In this document: positions 17,781 through 24,695 of the stretch, piece after piece
How the letters are laid out: each line of letters starts with the position of its first letter
Numbering within the stretch: position 1 is the stretch's first letter
Assembly: GCA_023131225.1 (NCBI GenBank)
Contig: JAGLZW010000003.1
Location: 1-39,395, forward strand
Length of the DNA: 39,395 nt
From: Candidatus Bathyarchaeota archaeon
GTDB taxonomy: Archaea > Thermoproteota > Bathyarchaeia > Bathyarchaeales > SOJC01
Reading direction: 5' to 3'
The notes under the pieces: generated by a model
The model's database searches: none
The model's input: the letters and a program-made list of their open reading frames with translations, nothing else
What the model was told of the DNA's origin: nothing
Position numbers and translations under genes: made by a program

Positions 17781-17948
17781 GTGAAAAATCTAATTCTAAA
17801 AACGTTGATTATAGATACTGCATTTCTTTCTGTTGTTGTCGTCCTTGTAGTTTTACTGATAAAGAGAAAAAGAAAACAATTGTCATATACCACTTATGAA
17901 GCAACAATAGAACAACTACCGCCCTTTTTCGAGTCTAGAAAACATTAA
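17781..17948 (+). CDS. Possible 55-residue single-pass membrane protein
   Basis: A GTG-started frame of 55 codons ending at TAA 17946-17948. After a short N-terminus (VKNLILKTLIIDTA) comes one strongly hydrophobic helix (about residues 12-27, FLSVVVVLVVLLI), then the basic stop-transfer stretch KRKRK and a polar tail ending FFESRKH. This is the layout of a small single-pass membrane protein, or of the C-terminal anchor of a larger, decayed one. No ribosome-binding site precedes the GTG, and AT-rich sequence surrounds it. The toroid-protein gene begins 36 nt downstream on the same strand. Moderate-to-low confidence; function unknown. Confidence 0.4.
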   Translation: MKNLILKTLIIDTAFLSVVVVLVVLLIKRKRKQLSYTTYEATIEQLPPFFESRKH

Positions 17949-17983
17949 AAAGGTCAAAGTGATTTCTAAAATTGTGATTTCTT

Positions 17984-18811
17984 GTGGGAAACATATTGAA
18001 TGAGTTGAAGGTTAACCCGCTGAATTATGTTGAAAATCTCGAGTCACCTATCGGCATTTACCTTAGAAGAGTCGTATTTGAGAAGGAAACTAGAACTGAC
18101 ATTGTCCTAAAGAGACAACTGTATGAAAAAATTGTTACTGAGCAGTCAGCAGATGGAAGTTGGGACCAAATATTTGTTCACACAGCCAACAATCTTTGGA
18201 ATCTTGCTCTCCTAGGCTACGGTGCAAAAGATATAAGCGTCAAAAAAGGGTTGGAGTGGCTTTTTTCAATTCAGAAATATCAATATAAAGGCTATCAAGG
18301 TTTTTTCCTCTCAAGCAACAGAAAAGATGCACGTGTGATGCGTTCAACATTTTATGGAGAATTTGGGCCAGGCTGCACGATTTTTTATCAAACGACCTAT
18401 GCGGTTCACTTGTTTCATATGTTTGGTTTTGACAATAATAATCAAGTCCAAACCACCGTGAAATCATATCTTCAGTTCTGGAGACCTAACTGGTGTGGTT
18501 CGTGGTGCACAATTAACGTGTTGCGCATGTTAATCGAACATCCGTTAAGCATTGACTCCCAACAAGTTGAGAGTGGCGTGAAATATCTAGTGAAGCGACA
18601 GACAAAAATGGGGGCTTGGAAAGGTTTTCCTTTCTATCATACATTTCATGCTTTGTCCAGAACGCGCTATGCTTTAGCAAAGAAGCAGCTTAAGAAAGCG
18701 TTTCCGTTAGTTGTTAGGAGACAGAATCAAGATGGAAGTTGGGGTAGAAAAGAGCGGGAGACTGAAACTTTTTTGGTTCTAGACGCTCTGAGGAACTCTG
18801 GTTTCATCTGA
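17984..18811 (+). CDS. Terpene-cyclase/prenyltransferase-like alpha-alpha toroid protein
   Basis: 275 residues with repeats typical of the (alpha/alpha)6 toroid fold of squalene-hopene cyclases and prenyltransferases. QSADGSWDQIFVHTANNLWNLALLGYG near residue 55 and RRQNQDGSWGRKERETETFLVLDALR at the end are both QW-type repeats, with weaker copies between. It is about half the size of a squalene-hopene cyclase and I see no DxDD catalytic acid motif, so it may be a single-domain relative with another role. Cys/His-rich segments (WCGSWCTINVL) are present. GTG start at 17984; a TTAAAAA box at about 17945-17952 would give a short leader. No terpenoid genes nearby. The family fold is likely, the reaction unknown. 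Confidence 0.66.
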   Translation: MGNILNELKVNPLNYVENLESPIGIYLRRVVFEKETRTDIVLKRQLYEKIVTEQSADGSWDQIFVHTANNLWNLALLGYGAKDISVKKGLEWLFSIQKYQYKGYQGFFLSSNRKDARVMRSTFYGEFGPGCTIFYQTTYAVHLFHMFGFDNNNQVQTTVKSYLQFWRPNWCGSWCTINVLRMLIEHPLSIDSQQVESGVKYLVKRQTKMGAWKGFPFYHTFHALSRTRYALAKKQLKKAFPLVVRRQNQDGSWGRKERETETFLVLDALRNSGFI

Positions 18812-18873
18812 CAGAAACATTGCTATAATTATAGCCACAAAAATTCTGCTCTCCTCAATAATATTACAGAAAA

Positions 18874-19440
18874 TCAAACGACACCTTCTTTTTCAAGTCC
18901 ACGCAGGCGTTTCTCATGTTCCACCTGCATCCTATTCCAATTGCACACTAGTATTGCTTCTCCAAAGTTGAAATAATACCTTTTTTGGTAATATACACCG
19001 CCAACCGTCCCATCGACGTACCATTCGCCGCCCAAGCTGATTCTACCACTCTCAACACCGCGAGAAACCTTCAACACAAGAGCGTCACTTCTCTGTCGCC
19101 TTGTTGCAGGGTGATAGGAATCCACAATCTTCTCACCAACTTGAATACCATTCTTAAAGACAGGGACGACTTCGAAGCTGCCGGGCTTGGGTACGTTGAT
19201 TCTATAAGAAGTTTCGTGGCGACACTCAAAACAATGGAGACGGATAATCTCGTATTTCTTGTCGTGGCGCAGCTCAAAATTATATCCATGACACTTTGGA
19301 CAGCCAGTTGCGGCGACTGTTTGAAGAGCAGTGTTATTTGCACTAGCCCACTTTAAGTATTGAGCTTCAGGTGAAAATCCATTTTCCAGATCCTTAAAGG
19401 CAAACCACCTATGTTTTCGTGGTCGTCCACGTTGTGTCAT
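18874..19440 (-). CDS. Zinc-ribbon protein with AT-hook-like N-terminus, unknown function
   Basis: 188 residues. The N-terminus RGRPRKHR resembles an AT-hook or basic DNA-contact patch. A four-cysteine zinc ribbon follows at about residues 47-75 (CPKCHGYNF ... LHCFEC). The rest is a beta-rich region (EVVPVFKNGIQVGEKIV, VGGVYYQKRYYFNF) of no family I know. It looks like a DNA- or RNA-binding protein. I start at ATG 19440; the frame extends to TTG 19500, but the added 20 residues look like leader. Divergent from acetoacetyl-CoA synthetase, with a 9-bp-arm inverted repeat between them (19533-19564), which it might bind; inference only. Confidence 0.6.
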   Translation of the reverse strand: MTQRGRPRKHRWFAFKDLENGFSPEAQYLKWASANNTALQTVAATGCPKCHGYNFELRHDKKYEIIRLHCFECRHETSYRINVPKPGSFEVVPVFKNGIQVGEKIVDSYHPATRRQRSDALVLKVSRGVESGRISLGGEWYVDGTVGGVYYQKRYYFNFGEAILVCNWNRMQVEHEKRLRGLEKEGVV

Positions 19441-19532
19441 AGTTCTCAAGATATAACTGGGGGTTCTTGCTTTTTTTGCTTTCCCTAAAATGCACAACAA
19501 TCACTGTAGAAGAGGAATACAGGATACAGTCA

Positions 19533-19564
19533 CTACTAAGCGTGCTTGAGATAATGCTTAGTAG
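19533..19564. repeat. Inverted repeat with 9-bp arms in divergent intergenic region
   Basis: CTACTAAGC (19533-19541) and GCTTAGTAG (19556-19564) are exact reverse complements with a 14-nt spacer. It lies between the zinc-ribbon gene (minus) and acetoacetyl-CoA synthetase (plus). It could be a regulator site or a hairpin in an upstream transcript. No T-run follows, so it is not an obvious terminator. Confidence 0.5.
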
Positions 19565-19707
19565 GCGCTGCGCTCGAAATCAAGGCACAACATGATTATC
19601 CGCCCGTGTGGGAACAATTATAGTTCATAGCACTAATATCGCAAACCTTATTTTAGTAGTAACATAGTTTCTCGTGAAAACTTCATGCAGAGAGGTTAGC
19701 AAAAAAG

Positions 19708-21690
19708 ATGAGAGCACCACTTTGGACCCCTTCCAACGCACGCATGAAAGAGGCTAACATAACACGGTTTATCAGTTTTGTCAATAAAAAACACAGTCTT
19801 AAAATCGATTCCTATGATCAATTGTATAGATGGTCGATAGAAAGTGTATTTGATTTCTGGGCAGCCATGTGGGATTTTGGGGAGATGAAGGCTTCTCGAA
19901 GATATGAGCGAGTAGTGGATGACTTGAACAAGTTCCTTGGCGCAAGGTGGTTTGTCGGCGCGAAATTAAATTTTGCCGAGAATCTTCTAAGATATAGAGA
20001 TAATCATATAGCTTTCGTATTCAAAGGGGAAACCAAGAAATCAACCAGAATGACCTATGCAGAACTATACGATTCTGTAGCATGTTTGGCAAAATCACTA
20101 CGCGAAATAGGTGTTGCCATTGGGGACCGCGTGGCTGCGTATATGTCTAACCTCATGGAAACCGCCATCGCGATGCTTGCGGTTACAAGTATAGGTGCTA
20201 TCTGGTCTTCTTGTGGTACTGAACTGGGTCCAAAAGCAGTCCTTGACCGTTTTGGCCAAATCGAGCCCAAAGTTTTGTTCACTACTGATGGATACTACTA
20301 CAAGGGGAAGAAGTTCAGCGTTTTGTTGAATGCTGCGGAAGTCACAAAAGGAATATCCTCACTAAAGAAAACCGTTGTAATTCCTTATACTGAAGAAAAA
20401 CCTGATATTAGTTCTATTTCCAACTCTGTGCTTTTCAATGAATTTATATCTCAAGGTGACCAACGAGAGATTCAATTTGAACAGCTGCCTTTTGATCACC
20501 CTGCATATATTATGTTTTCCTCGGGCACAACAGGTAAGCCAAAGTGTATGGTTCAAGGAGCCGGCGGCGTTCTTATCAACCATCTAAAAGAACTAATACT
20601 TCATACTGATCTAAGACACAATGATAAGATATTCTACATAACAACCCCCAGTTGGATGATGTGGAATTGGTTACTAAGCTCTTTGGCTGTAGGAGCCACC
20701 ATAGTGTTATACGATGGCAATCCCATCTACCCAGATTGGCGCACTATGTGGCGATTAGTTCAAGATGAAAGAATAACCATATTTGGTTGCAGTGCGAGTT
20801 ATATCAATTACCTCAAAAACATGGACGTTAGACCAGCTGAGACTTTTGATTTGTCATCATTACGAGAGATGTCTCAAACTGGTTCACCTCTTTCAGCTGA
20901 GGGATTTGAATATGTTTACCATGAGATCAAAGAAGACTTGCACTTTAATTCTATTGCGGGAGGCACAGATATTAATGGTTGTTTTGCTGCTGGGACTCCA
21001 ATCCAGCCTGTATATGCTGGTGAACTACAGGGTCCAGCTTTAGGAATGAACGTGAAAGCATATGATGAAAATGGTAATCACGTAGTTGATCAACAAGCAG
21101 AACTTGTTTGTAAAGCTCCCGCTCCATCAATGCCACTTTTTTTCTGGAACGACGTCAATTACGACAAGTATAGAGATGCCTACTTCAATGTTTATCCAAA
21201 TGTTTGGCGACATGGTGATTGGATTCTGATCCATAGCGATACCGGTGGAATAACTTTCTTAGGTCGCTCTGATTTCACCTTAAAACCATCTGGAGTGCGC
21301 ATAGGGCCATCTGAAATATATAATGTTGTGGAAAGATTCAGCGGAATTGCTGACAGCCTAGTTATAGGGCAAGATTGGAAAGGAGATCAACGCATTATCC
21401 TCTTTGTTAAACTCGCGTTGAGAACCTCTCAATTGACAGAGGATCTGAAAAATGAGGTAAGAAGAGCCTTGCGCGAAGAGGCGTCTCCTAGACATGTTCC
21501 AGCCATAATTGTTAGAGCACCCGATATTCCGTACACTTTCAACATGAAGAAAGTTGAGAGTGCTGTCTCAAATATAGCAAATGGTAGGCCAGTCACCAAT
21601 AGAGACGCGTTAGTTAATCCGGAAACGCTAGATTTCTATGAAAAATTCTTTCTGAGCTTCAAAAAGAATAGTGCAACATTAGATGGTTAA
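19708..21690 (+). CDS. Acetoacetyl-CoA synthetase (acetoacetate--CoA ligase)
   Basis: 660 residues of the ANL adenylate-forming superfamily. It opens with LWTPSNARMKEANITRFISFVN, the typical start of acetoacetyl-CoA synthetases. Further signatures are the P-loop-like FSSGTTGKPKCMVQ, SIAGGTDINGCFAAG, the hinge DWILIHSDTGGITFLGRSDFTLKPSGVRIGPSEIY, and the C-terminal lysine in TFNMKKVE. It activates acetoacetate with ATP and CoA to acetoacetyl-CoA. Length and motifs fit this enzyme better than acetyl-CoA synthetase. GAGAGGTTAG lies about 10 nt before ATG. It converges (24 nt) on the biotin carrier/biotin carboxylase genes. Together they suggest ketone-body or acetoacetyl-CoA metabolism. Confidence 0.92.
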   Translation: MRAPLWTPSNARMKEANITRFISFVNKKHSLKIDSYDQLYRWSIESVFDFWAAMWDFGEMKASRRYERVVDDLNKFLGARWFVGAKLNFAENLLRYRDNHIAFVFKGETKKSTRMTYAELYDSVACLAKSLREIGVAIGDRVAAYMSNLMETAIAMLAVTSIGAIWSSCGTELGPKAVLDRFGQIEPKVLFTTDGYYYKGKKFSVLLNAAEVTKGISSLKKTVVIPYTEEKPDISSISNSVLFNEFISQGDQREIQFEQLPFDHPAYIMFSSGTTGKPKCMVQGAGGVLINHLKELILHTDLRHNDKIFYITTPSWMMWNWLLSSLAVGATIVLYDGNPIYPDWRTMWRLVQDERITIFGCSASYINYLKNMDVRPAETFDLSSLREMSQTGSPLSAEGFEYVYHEIKEDLHFNSIAGGTDINGCFAAGTPIQPVYAGELQGPALGMNVKAYDENGNHVVDQQAELVCKAPAPSMPLFFWNDVNYDKYRDAYFNVYPNVWRHGDWILIHSDTGGITFLGRSDFTLKPSGVRIGPSEIYNVVERFSGIADSLVIGQDWKGDQRIILFVKLALRTSQLTEDLKNEVRRALREEASPRHVPAIIVRAPDIPYTFNMKKVESAVSNIANGRPVTNRDALVNPETLDFYEKFFLSFKKNSATLDG

Positions 21691-21714
21691 AAAGAACTGA
21701 ACTATAAAACACAA

Positions 21715-22320
21715 TTAGGATTCACTAATTGTGACCAAGATTTCCCCTAGGGTTACAGCTGCGCCTTCAGAAACCTTAACCTCTTTAACAATTCCGCTCA
21801 CTTGCGAAACAATTTCATTTTCCATTTTCATAGACTCCAAAACAAGCAAAACGTCTCCCACATACACTCGGTCTCCTGTCTTAACTCTGAGTAGAACAAC
21901 CTTTCCAGGCATGCAGGCGGATATAACCCTCTTATCCAAGGTCTGAGTTTCAACAATTTTCTTTTCAACTGCAGGCAAATTGAGTCTAAATGCTTGCGAA
22001 ATAACTTGGCTCTTGTTTTTCATCTGCGCTGAGTAAGAGACGCCATCAACCTTAACAGTAATAGACGTACCTACGCCATCACTATTTAATTCCACTCTGT
22101 ACGGCTTTCCACCAACATTTATGAAAAAAGGTTTACCGTAACAGATGTCCTCTGAAAGTTCCACCCAGATTGACTTGCCGTCAATCTCCACTTCAAAGGT
22201 GGTTTCCTTTCCTAAATCTGGCAATTTGACCTTGCATGGTTTTTTGTCGATAAAAAGATTGTATTCGGTCAATTTAGACGCTCCACCTAAAGGCTTCAAA
22301 TTCACAATATCTTTTTCCAA
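21715..22320 (-). CDS. Biotin carboxyl carrier protein of an acyl-CoA carboxylase
   Basis: 201 residues. The C-terminal ~75 residues form a biotinyl domain with the biotin attachment motif ESMKMENEI. The N-terminal ~125 residues are a beta-rich extension (three related ITVKVDG/FEVEIDG-type strands) longer than in bacterial AccB and closer to stand-alone carriers of archaeal acyl-CoA carboxylases. It shuttles carboxybiotin between biotin carboxylase and a carboxyltransferase. The start is TTG 22320: TGGAGGG sits 4-5 nt upstream, inside the end of the biotin carboxylase gene, and the genes overlap by 47 nt, so translation is coupled. No carboxyltransferase gene is visible, so acetyl-CoA, propionyl-CoA and pyruvate carboxylase roles all remain open. 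Confidence 0.88.
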   Translation of the reverse strand: MEKDIVNLKPLGGASKLTEYNLFIDKKPCKVKLPDLGKETTFEVEIDGKSIWVELSEDICYGKPFFINVGGKPYRVELNSDGVGTSITVKVDGVSYSAQMKNKSQVISQAFRLNLPAVEKKIVETQTLDKRVISACMPGKVVLLRVKTGDRVYVGDVLLVLESMKMENEIVSQVSGIVKEVKVSEGAAVTLGEILVTISES

Positions 22321-23800
22321 AAACCCTCCATTGCGACTTCGTAGCGATTTTTCTGTTAGGGATAACAGCGCGCACAGATTTGCTTTTATGCATTGAGAAG
22401 TTTAGGGCCACAACTAAAGCTGCAACATCTTCACTTTCTACCTCTCTTTCTAATATGAAACTTCCTATTCTGTCTTTCATGAAACCAGTGTGGATTTGAC
22501 CTTCAATAAAATGTTTATCATCCATGATTTTTTTATGCAGTGGGATAGTAGTTTCAATACCTTCGATTTGATATTCTGCGAGAGCGTTTCTCATGCGTTG
22601 TATGGCTTCTTTGCGACTTCTGTCCCAAACAGCCAGTTTGGCTACTAATGAATCGTAGAACACGGGTATGGTGTAGCCAGCGTACAGGGCGCTATCCACT
22701 CTGACTCCAGGTCCTCCAGGTACACGATATCTTGTTATAGTGCCAGGGCAGGGCGAGAAATCTTTATTCGGGTCTTCTGCGTTGATTCTGCAGTTTATAG
22801 CATGTCCACTGATTGTGATATCTTCTTGTTTGTATTGCAGCGGTTCTCCAGCGGCTATTCGAATCTGTTCCTTAACTATGTCAATCCCTGAAACCATCTC
22901 GGTTATAAGGTGTTCAACTTGCAAGCGCGTGTTCATTTCCAAAAAGTAGAATTTGTCTTCTTTATCAACTAGAAACTCAACGGTTCCAGCGTTGGTGTAG
23001 TTTACAGCTTTCGCTGCCTGTGTAGCTGCTTCTCCCATGGTTTTTCGCAGTTTGTCGGTCATCATGGGAGATGGTGTTTCCTCTATGAGTTTTTGGTACT
23101 TCCTCTGGATGGAGCATTCTCGTTCGCCGATATGTACAACGTTGCCCTTTTTGTCGGCGATTATCTGAAATTCAATGTGACTTGGATTCGCCAACCGCTT
23201 TTCAATGTAGACATGGGAGCTTCCAAAGGAAGCCTTTGCCTCTAACAGTGCTAGTTCAAAGGCTTTGTCGACGTCACGTTTGTGATTAACAACGCGCATG
23301 CCTCGTCCTCCTCCGCCATAAACCGCCTTTATGATTATTGGGTAACCGAGTTTTTCAGCGGCTTCTTCTGCCTCGCTTACGCTTTTAACTGTGTCCATAG
23401 TTCCTGGGATGACTTGCAATCCAGCTTTTTCCATTGTCTTGCGTGCCACAACTTTGTTGCCCATTTTCTCCAGAACTTCGCTGGTTGGTCCGATGAATTC
23501 TATGTTGTTTCTTTCGCAAGCTTCAGCGAATCTGGGTATCTGAGCCAAGAAGCCGTATCCAGGATGAATAGCTTCGGACGCGGATTTTTTGGCGGTCTGC
23601 ATGATTTTTTCGATGTTTAAATAGCTTTGGGCTGGTTGTGCGGATCCAATGAAGTGGGGTTCGTCGGCAAGTTTTACATGAAGCGATTCCTTGTCAGCTT
23701 CAGAATATACTCCTACGGTTCTGATGCTGAGTTCTTTGCCTGCTCTAATTATGCGCAGTGCAATCTCGGATCGATTGGCGATTAAGATCTTTTTGAACAT
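22274..23800 (-). CDS. accC: Biotin carboxylase subunit
   Basis: 508 residues of the ATP-grasp biotin carboxylase family. It begins FKKILIANRSEIALRIIRA, and has the ATP lid GGGGRGMR, the bicarbonate/ADP motif ERECSIQRKYQKLIEETPSP, and the catalytic MNTRLQVEH followed by LITEMVSGID. It carboxylates biotin on the downstream carrier protein with ATP and bicarbonate. Small changes at usually fixed places are seen: FLAQIPRFA for the common FLxENxxFA, and EHLITE for EHPVTE. All catalytic residues remain. The C-terminus runs about 50 residues past the minimal domain. I start at ATG 23800, with AAGGAG 8 nt upstream and a TATA box at 23833-23842. Forms an operon with the carrier gene. Confidence 0.92.
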   Translation of the reverse strand: MFKKILIANRSEIALRIIRAGKELSIRTVGVYSEADKESLHVKLADEPHFIGSAQPAQSYLNIEKIMQTAKKSASEAIHPGYGFLAQIPRFAEACERNNIEFIGPTSEVLEKMGNKVVARKTMEKAGLQVIPGTMDTVKSVSEAEEAAEKLGYPIIIKAVYGGGGRGMRVVNHKRDVDKAFELALLEAKASFGSSHVYIEKRLANPSHIEFQIIADKKGNVVHIGERECSIQRKYQKLIEETPSPMMTDKLRKTMGEAATQAAKAVNYTNAGTVEFLVDKEDKFYFLEMNTRLQVEHLITEMVSGIDIVKEQIRIAAGEPLQYKQEDITISGHAINCRINAEDPNKDFSPCPGTITRYRVPGGPGVRVDSALYAGYTIPVFYDSLVAKLAVWDRSRKEAIQRMRNALAEYQIEGIETTIPLHKKIMDDKHFIEGQIHTGFMKDRIGSFILEREVESEDVAALVVALNFSMHKSKSVRAVIPNRKIATKSQWRVFGKRYCEFEAFRWSV

Positions 23801-23832
23801 TCCTGTTTCTCCTTCTCTTCTTTGCGTGTGTG

Positions 23833-23842
23833 CATAAAATAT
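23833..23842 (-). promoter_or_regulatory. TATA box of the biotin carboxylase-carrier operon
   Basis: On the minus strand this reads ATTTTATGC-like sequence, centred about 37 nt before ATG 23800. A start near 23811 leaves an 11-nt leader with AAGGAG in it. Confidence 0.45.
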
Positions 23843-23965
23843 GTTATGCCATTGCATGCGTAATTCTCATGGAAAAGTTTGACAGAATAGTTATTTTCGA
23901 TGAATTGTGGGCAACGCAACTTTCGGCAAAGGACTGGGTTGAGTGTTAAAAGCTGTTTTGAAACG

Positions 23966-24106
23966 TTATTGAATTGATCTCGCAACCGCAAAGGCTTGAT
24001 CGAGAGTCATCTGAACGCGAGAAGCAAATCGAATTAAGCCAACTTCCTTGGTTAATAACCGTGTTGGAGAAACAATCAGATCGTTTCGAAAGCGCTCCAT
24101 ATACAT
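23966..24106 (-). CDS. Doubtful 46-residue ORF
   Basis: An ATG-started frame on the minus strand (MYMERFRNDLIVSPTRLLT ... AFAVARSIQ). The residue mix looks coding-like and it lies just beyond the tRNA-like hairpin, but there is no ribosome site, and the frame runs on upstream through that hairpin, a common source of false ORFs. It could be a relic of a larger gene. I recognise no family. Confidence 0.2.
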   Translation of the reverse strand: MYMERFRNDLIVSPTRLLTKEVGLIRFASRVQMTLDQAFAVARSIQ

Positions 24107-24129
24107 ACATGCTAGGAGTTTGTTAAAAA

Positions 24130-24176
24130 GTGCGGGGGGATTTGAACCATCCCCACAGTAGAGATATCCCCTGCAC
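24130..24176 (-). other. tRNA 3'-end-like hairpin (possible tRNA relic or att remnant)
   Basis: On the minus strand a T-arm-like hairpin reads GGGGAT-GGTTCAA-ATCCCC followed by CCGCAC and then TTTTT. The outer arms GTGC...GCAC also pair, so the 47 nt look like an acceptor stem plus T arm without D or anticodon arms. The 3' part resembles the end of the tRNA-Leu at 33191-33278 (GGTTCAAATCCC then CCCGCAC), with about 4 nt missing. It is not a functional tRNA as it stands. Confidence 0.35.
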
Positions 24177-24179
24177 AAC

Positions 24180-24695
24180 CTCTTTTTTCTGTACAGCTCT
24201 TCTAACAACTGAGTTCGGCTCGTCTATCCCTTTTTTTTGCGAGCGCACAGTGAGAATGTATGGAAAGCAGTGGTCTTTTGTAAAAAAAATGTAACAAAAC
24301 CGTCAACACCATTGGAAAAAAACGTTGTAAAAACATAGGCATTTCTGGAAAAAAAGCATGAAAACCCCGGAAAATTTTTTTCCTGAAATAAGCTTTAGAT
24401 AAATAAGCTTGAGGTATTAGTGAAAAATTGTGTTCTCAACGTCGAAAAACGGTTTTCACAACCTGAAACAGAAAAGTCGAACTATCGATTTCAAAAAACG
24501 ATTTCTAAAATTTAAGTTGCAAAAAGTGAGATACAACTTGCAAAAAAAGTTGTTCCTTCTAACGGTGAATTTCAAAATCCTAGGGAGATCATACAGGAAA
24601 AATCAACGTACCAATGTTGGTGCGCATATGATTATTTTGCTCTAGAAGTAGGTTACATAAATGTTATATGTTAACTAGATACATATATCGCAAAT
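24180..24695. other. A-rich non-coding stretch upstream of the surface-protein gene
   Basis: About 500 bp with no convincing gene. It contains many A-runs of 5-8, a near-palindrome GGAAAATTTTTTTCC at about 24370-24384, and two AAGCTT hexamers flanking tagataaat near 24390-24410. A lysine-rich 71-codon frame (24430-24645) is explained by the A-runs. The last part carries the promoter of the downstream gene: TTATATG at 24664-24670, about 30 nt before the ATG, which suggests a leaderless message. Confidence 0.45.

Noticed and set aside
24280-24420. CRISPR-like repeat array
   Set aside because: The A-rich GGAAAA segments are irregular in spacing and sequence; no fixed repeat-spacer pattern and no cas genes.
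24430-24645. 71-codon lysine-rich plus-strand frame
   Set aside because: Composition is explained by A-runs; no ribosome site or hydrophobic core.
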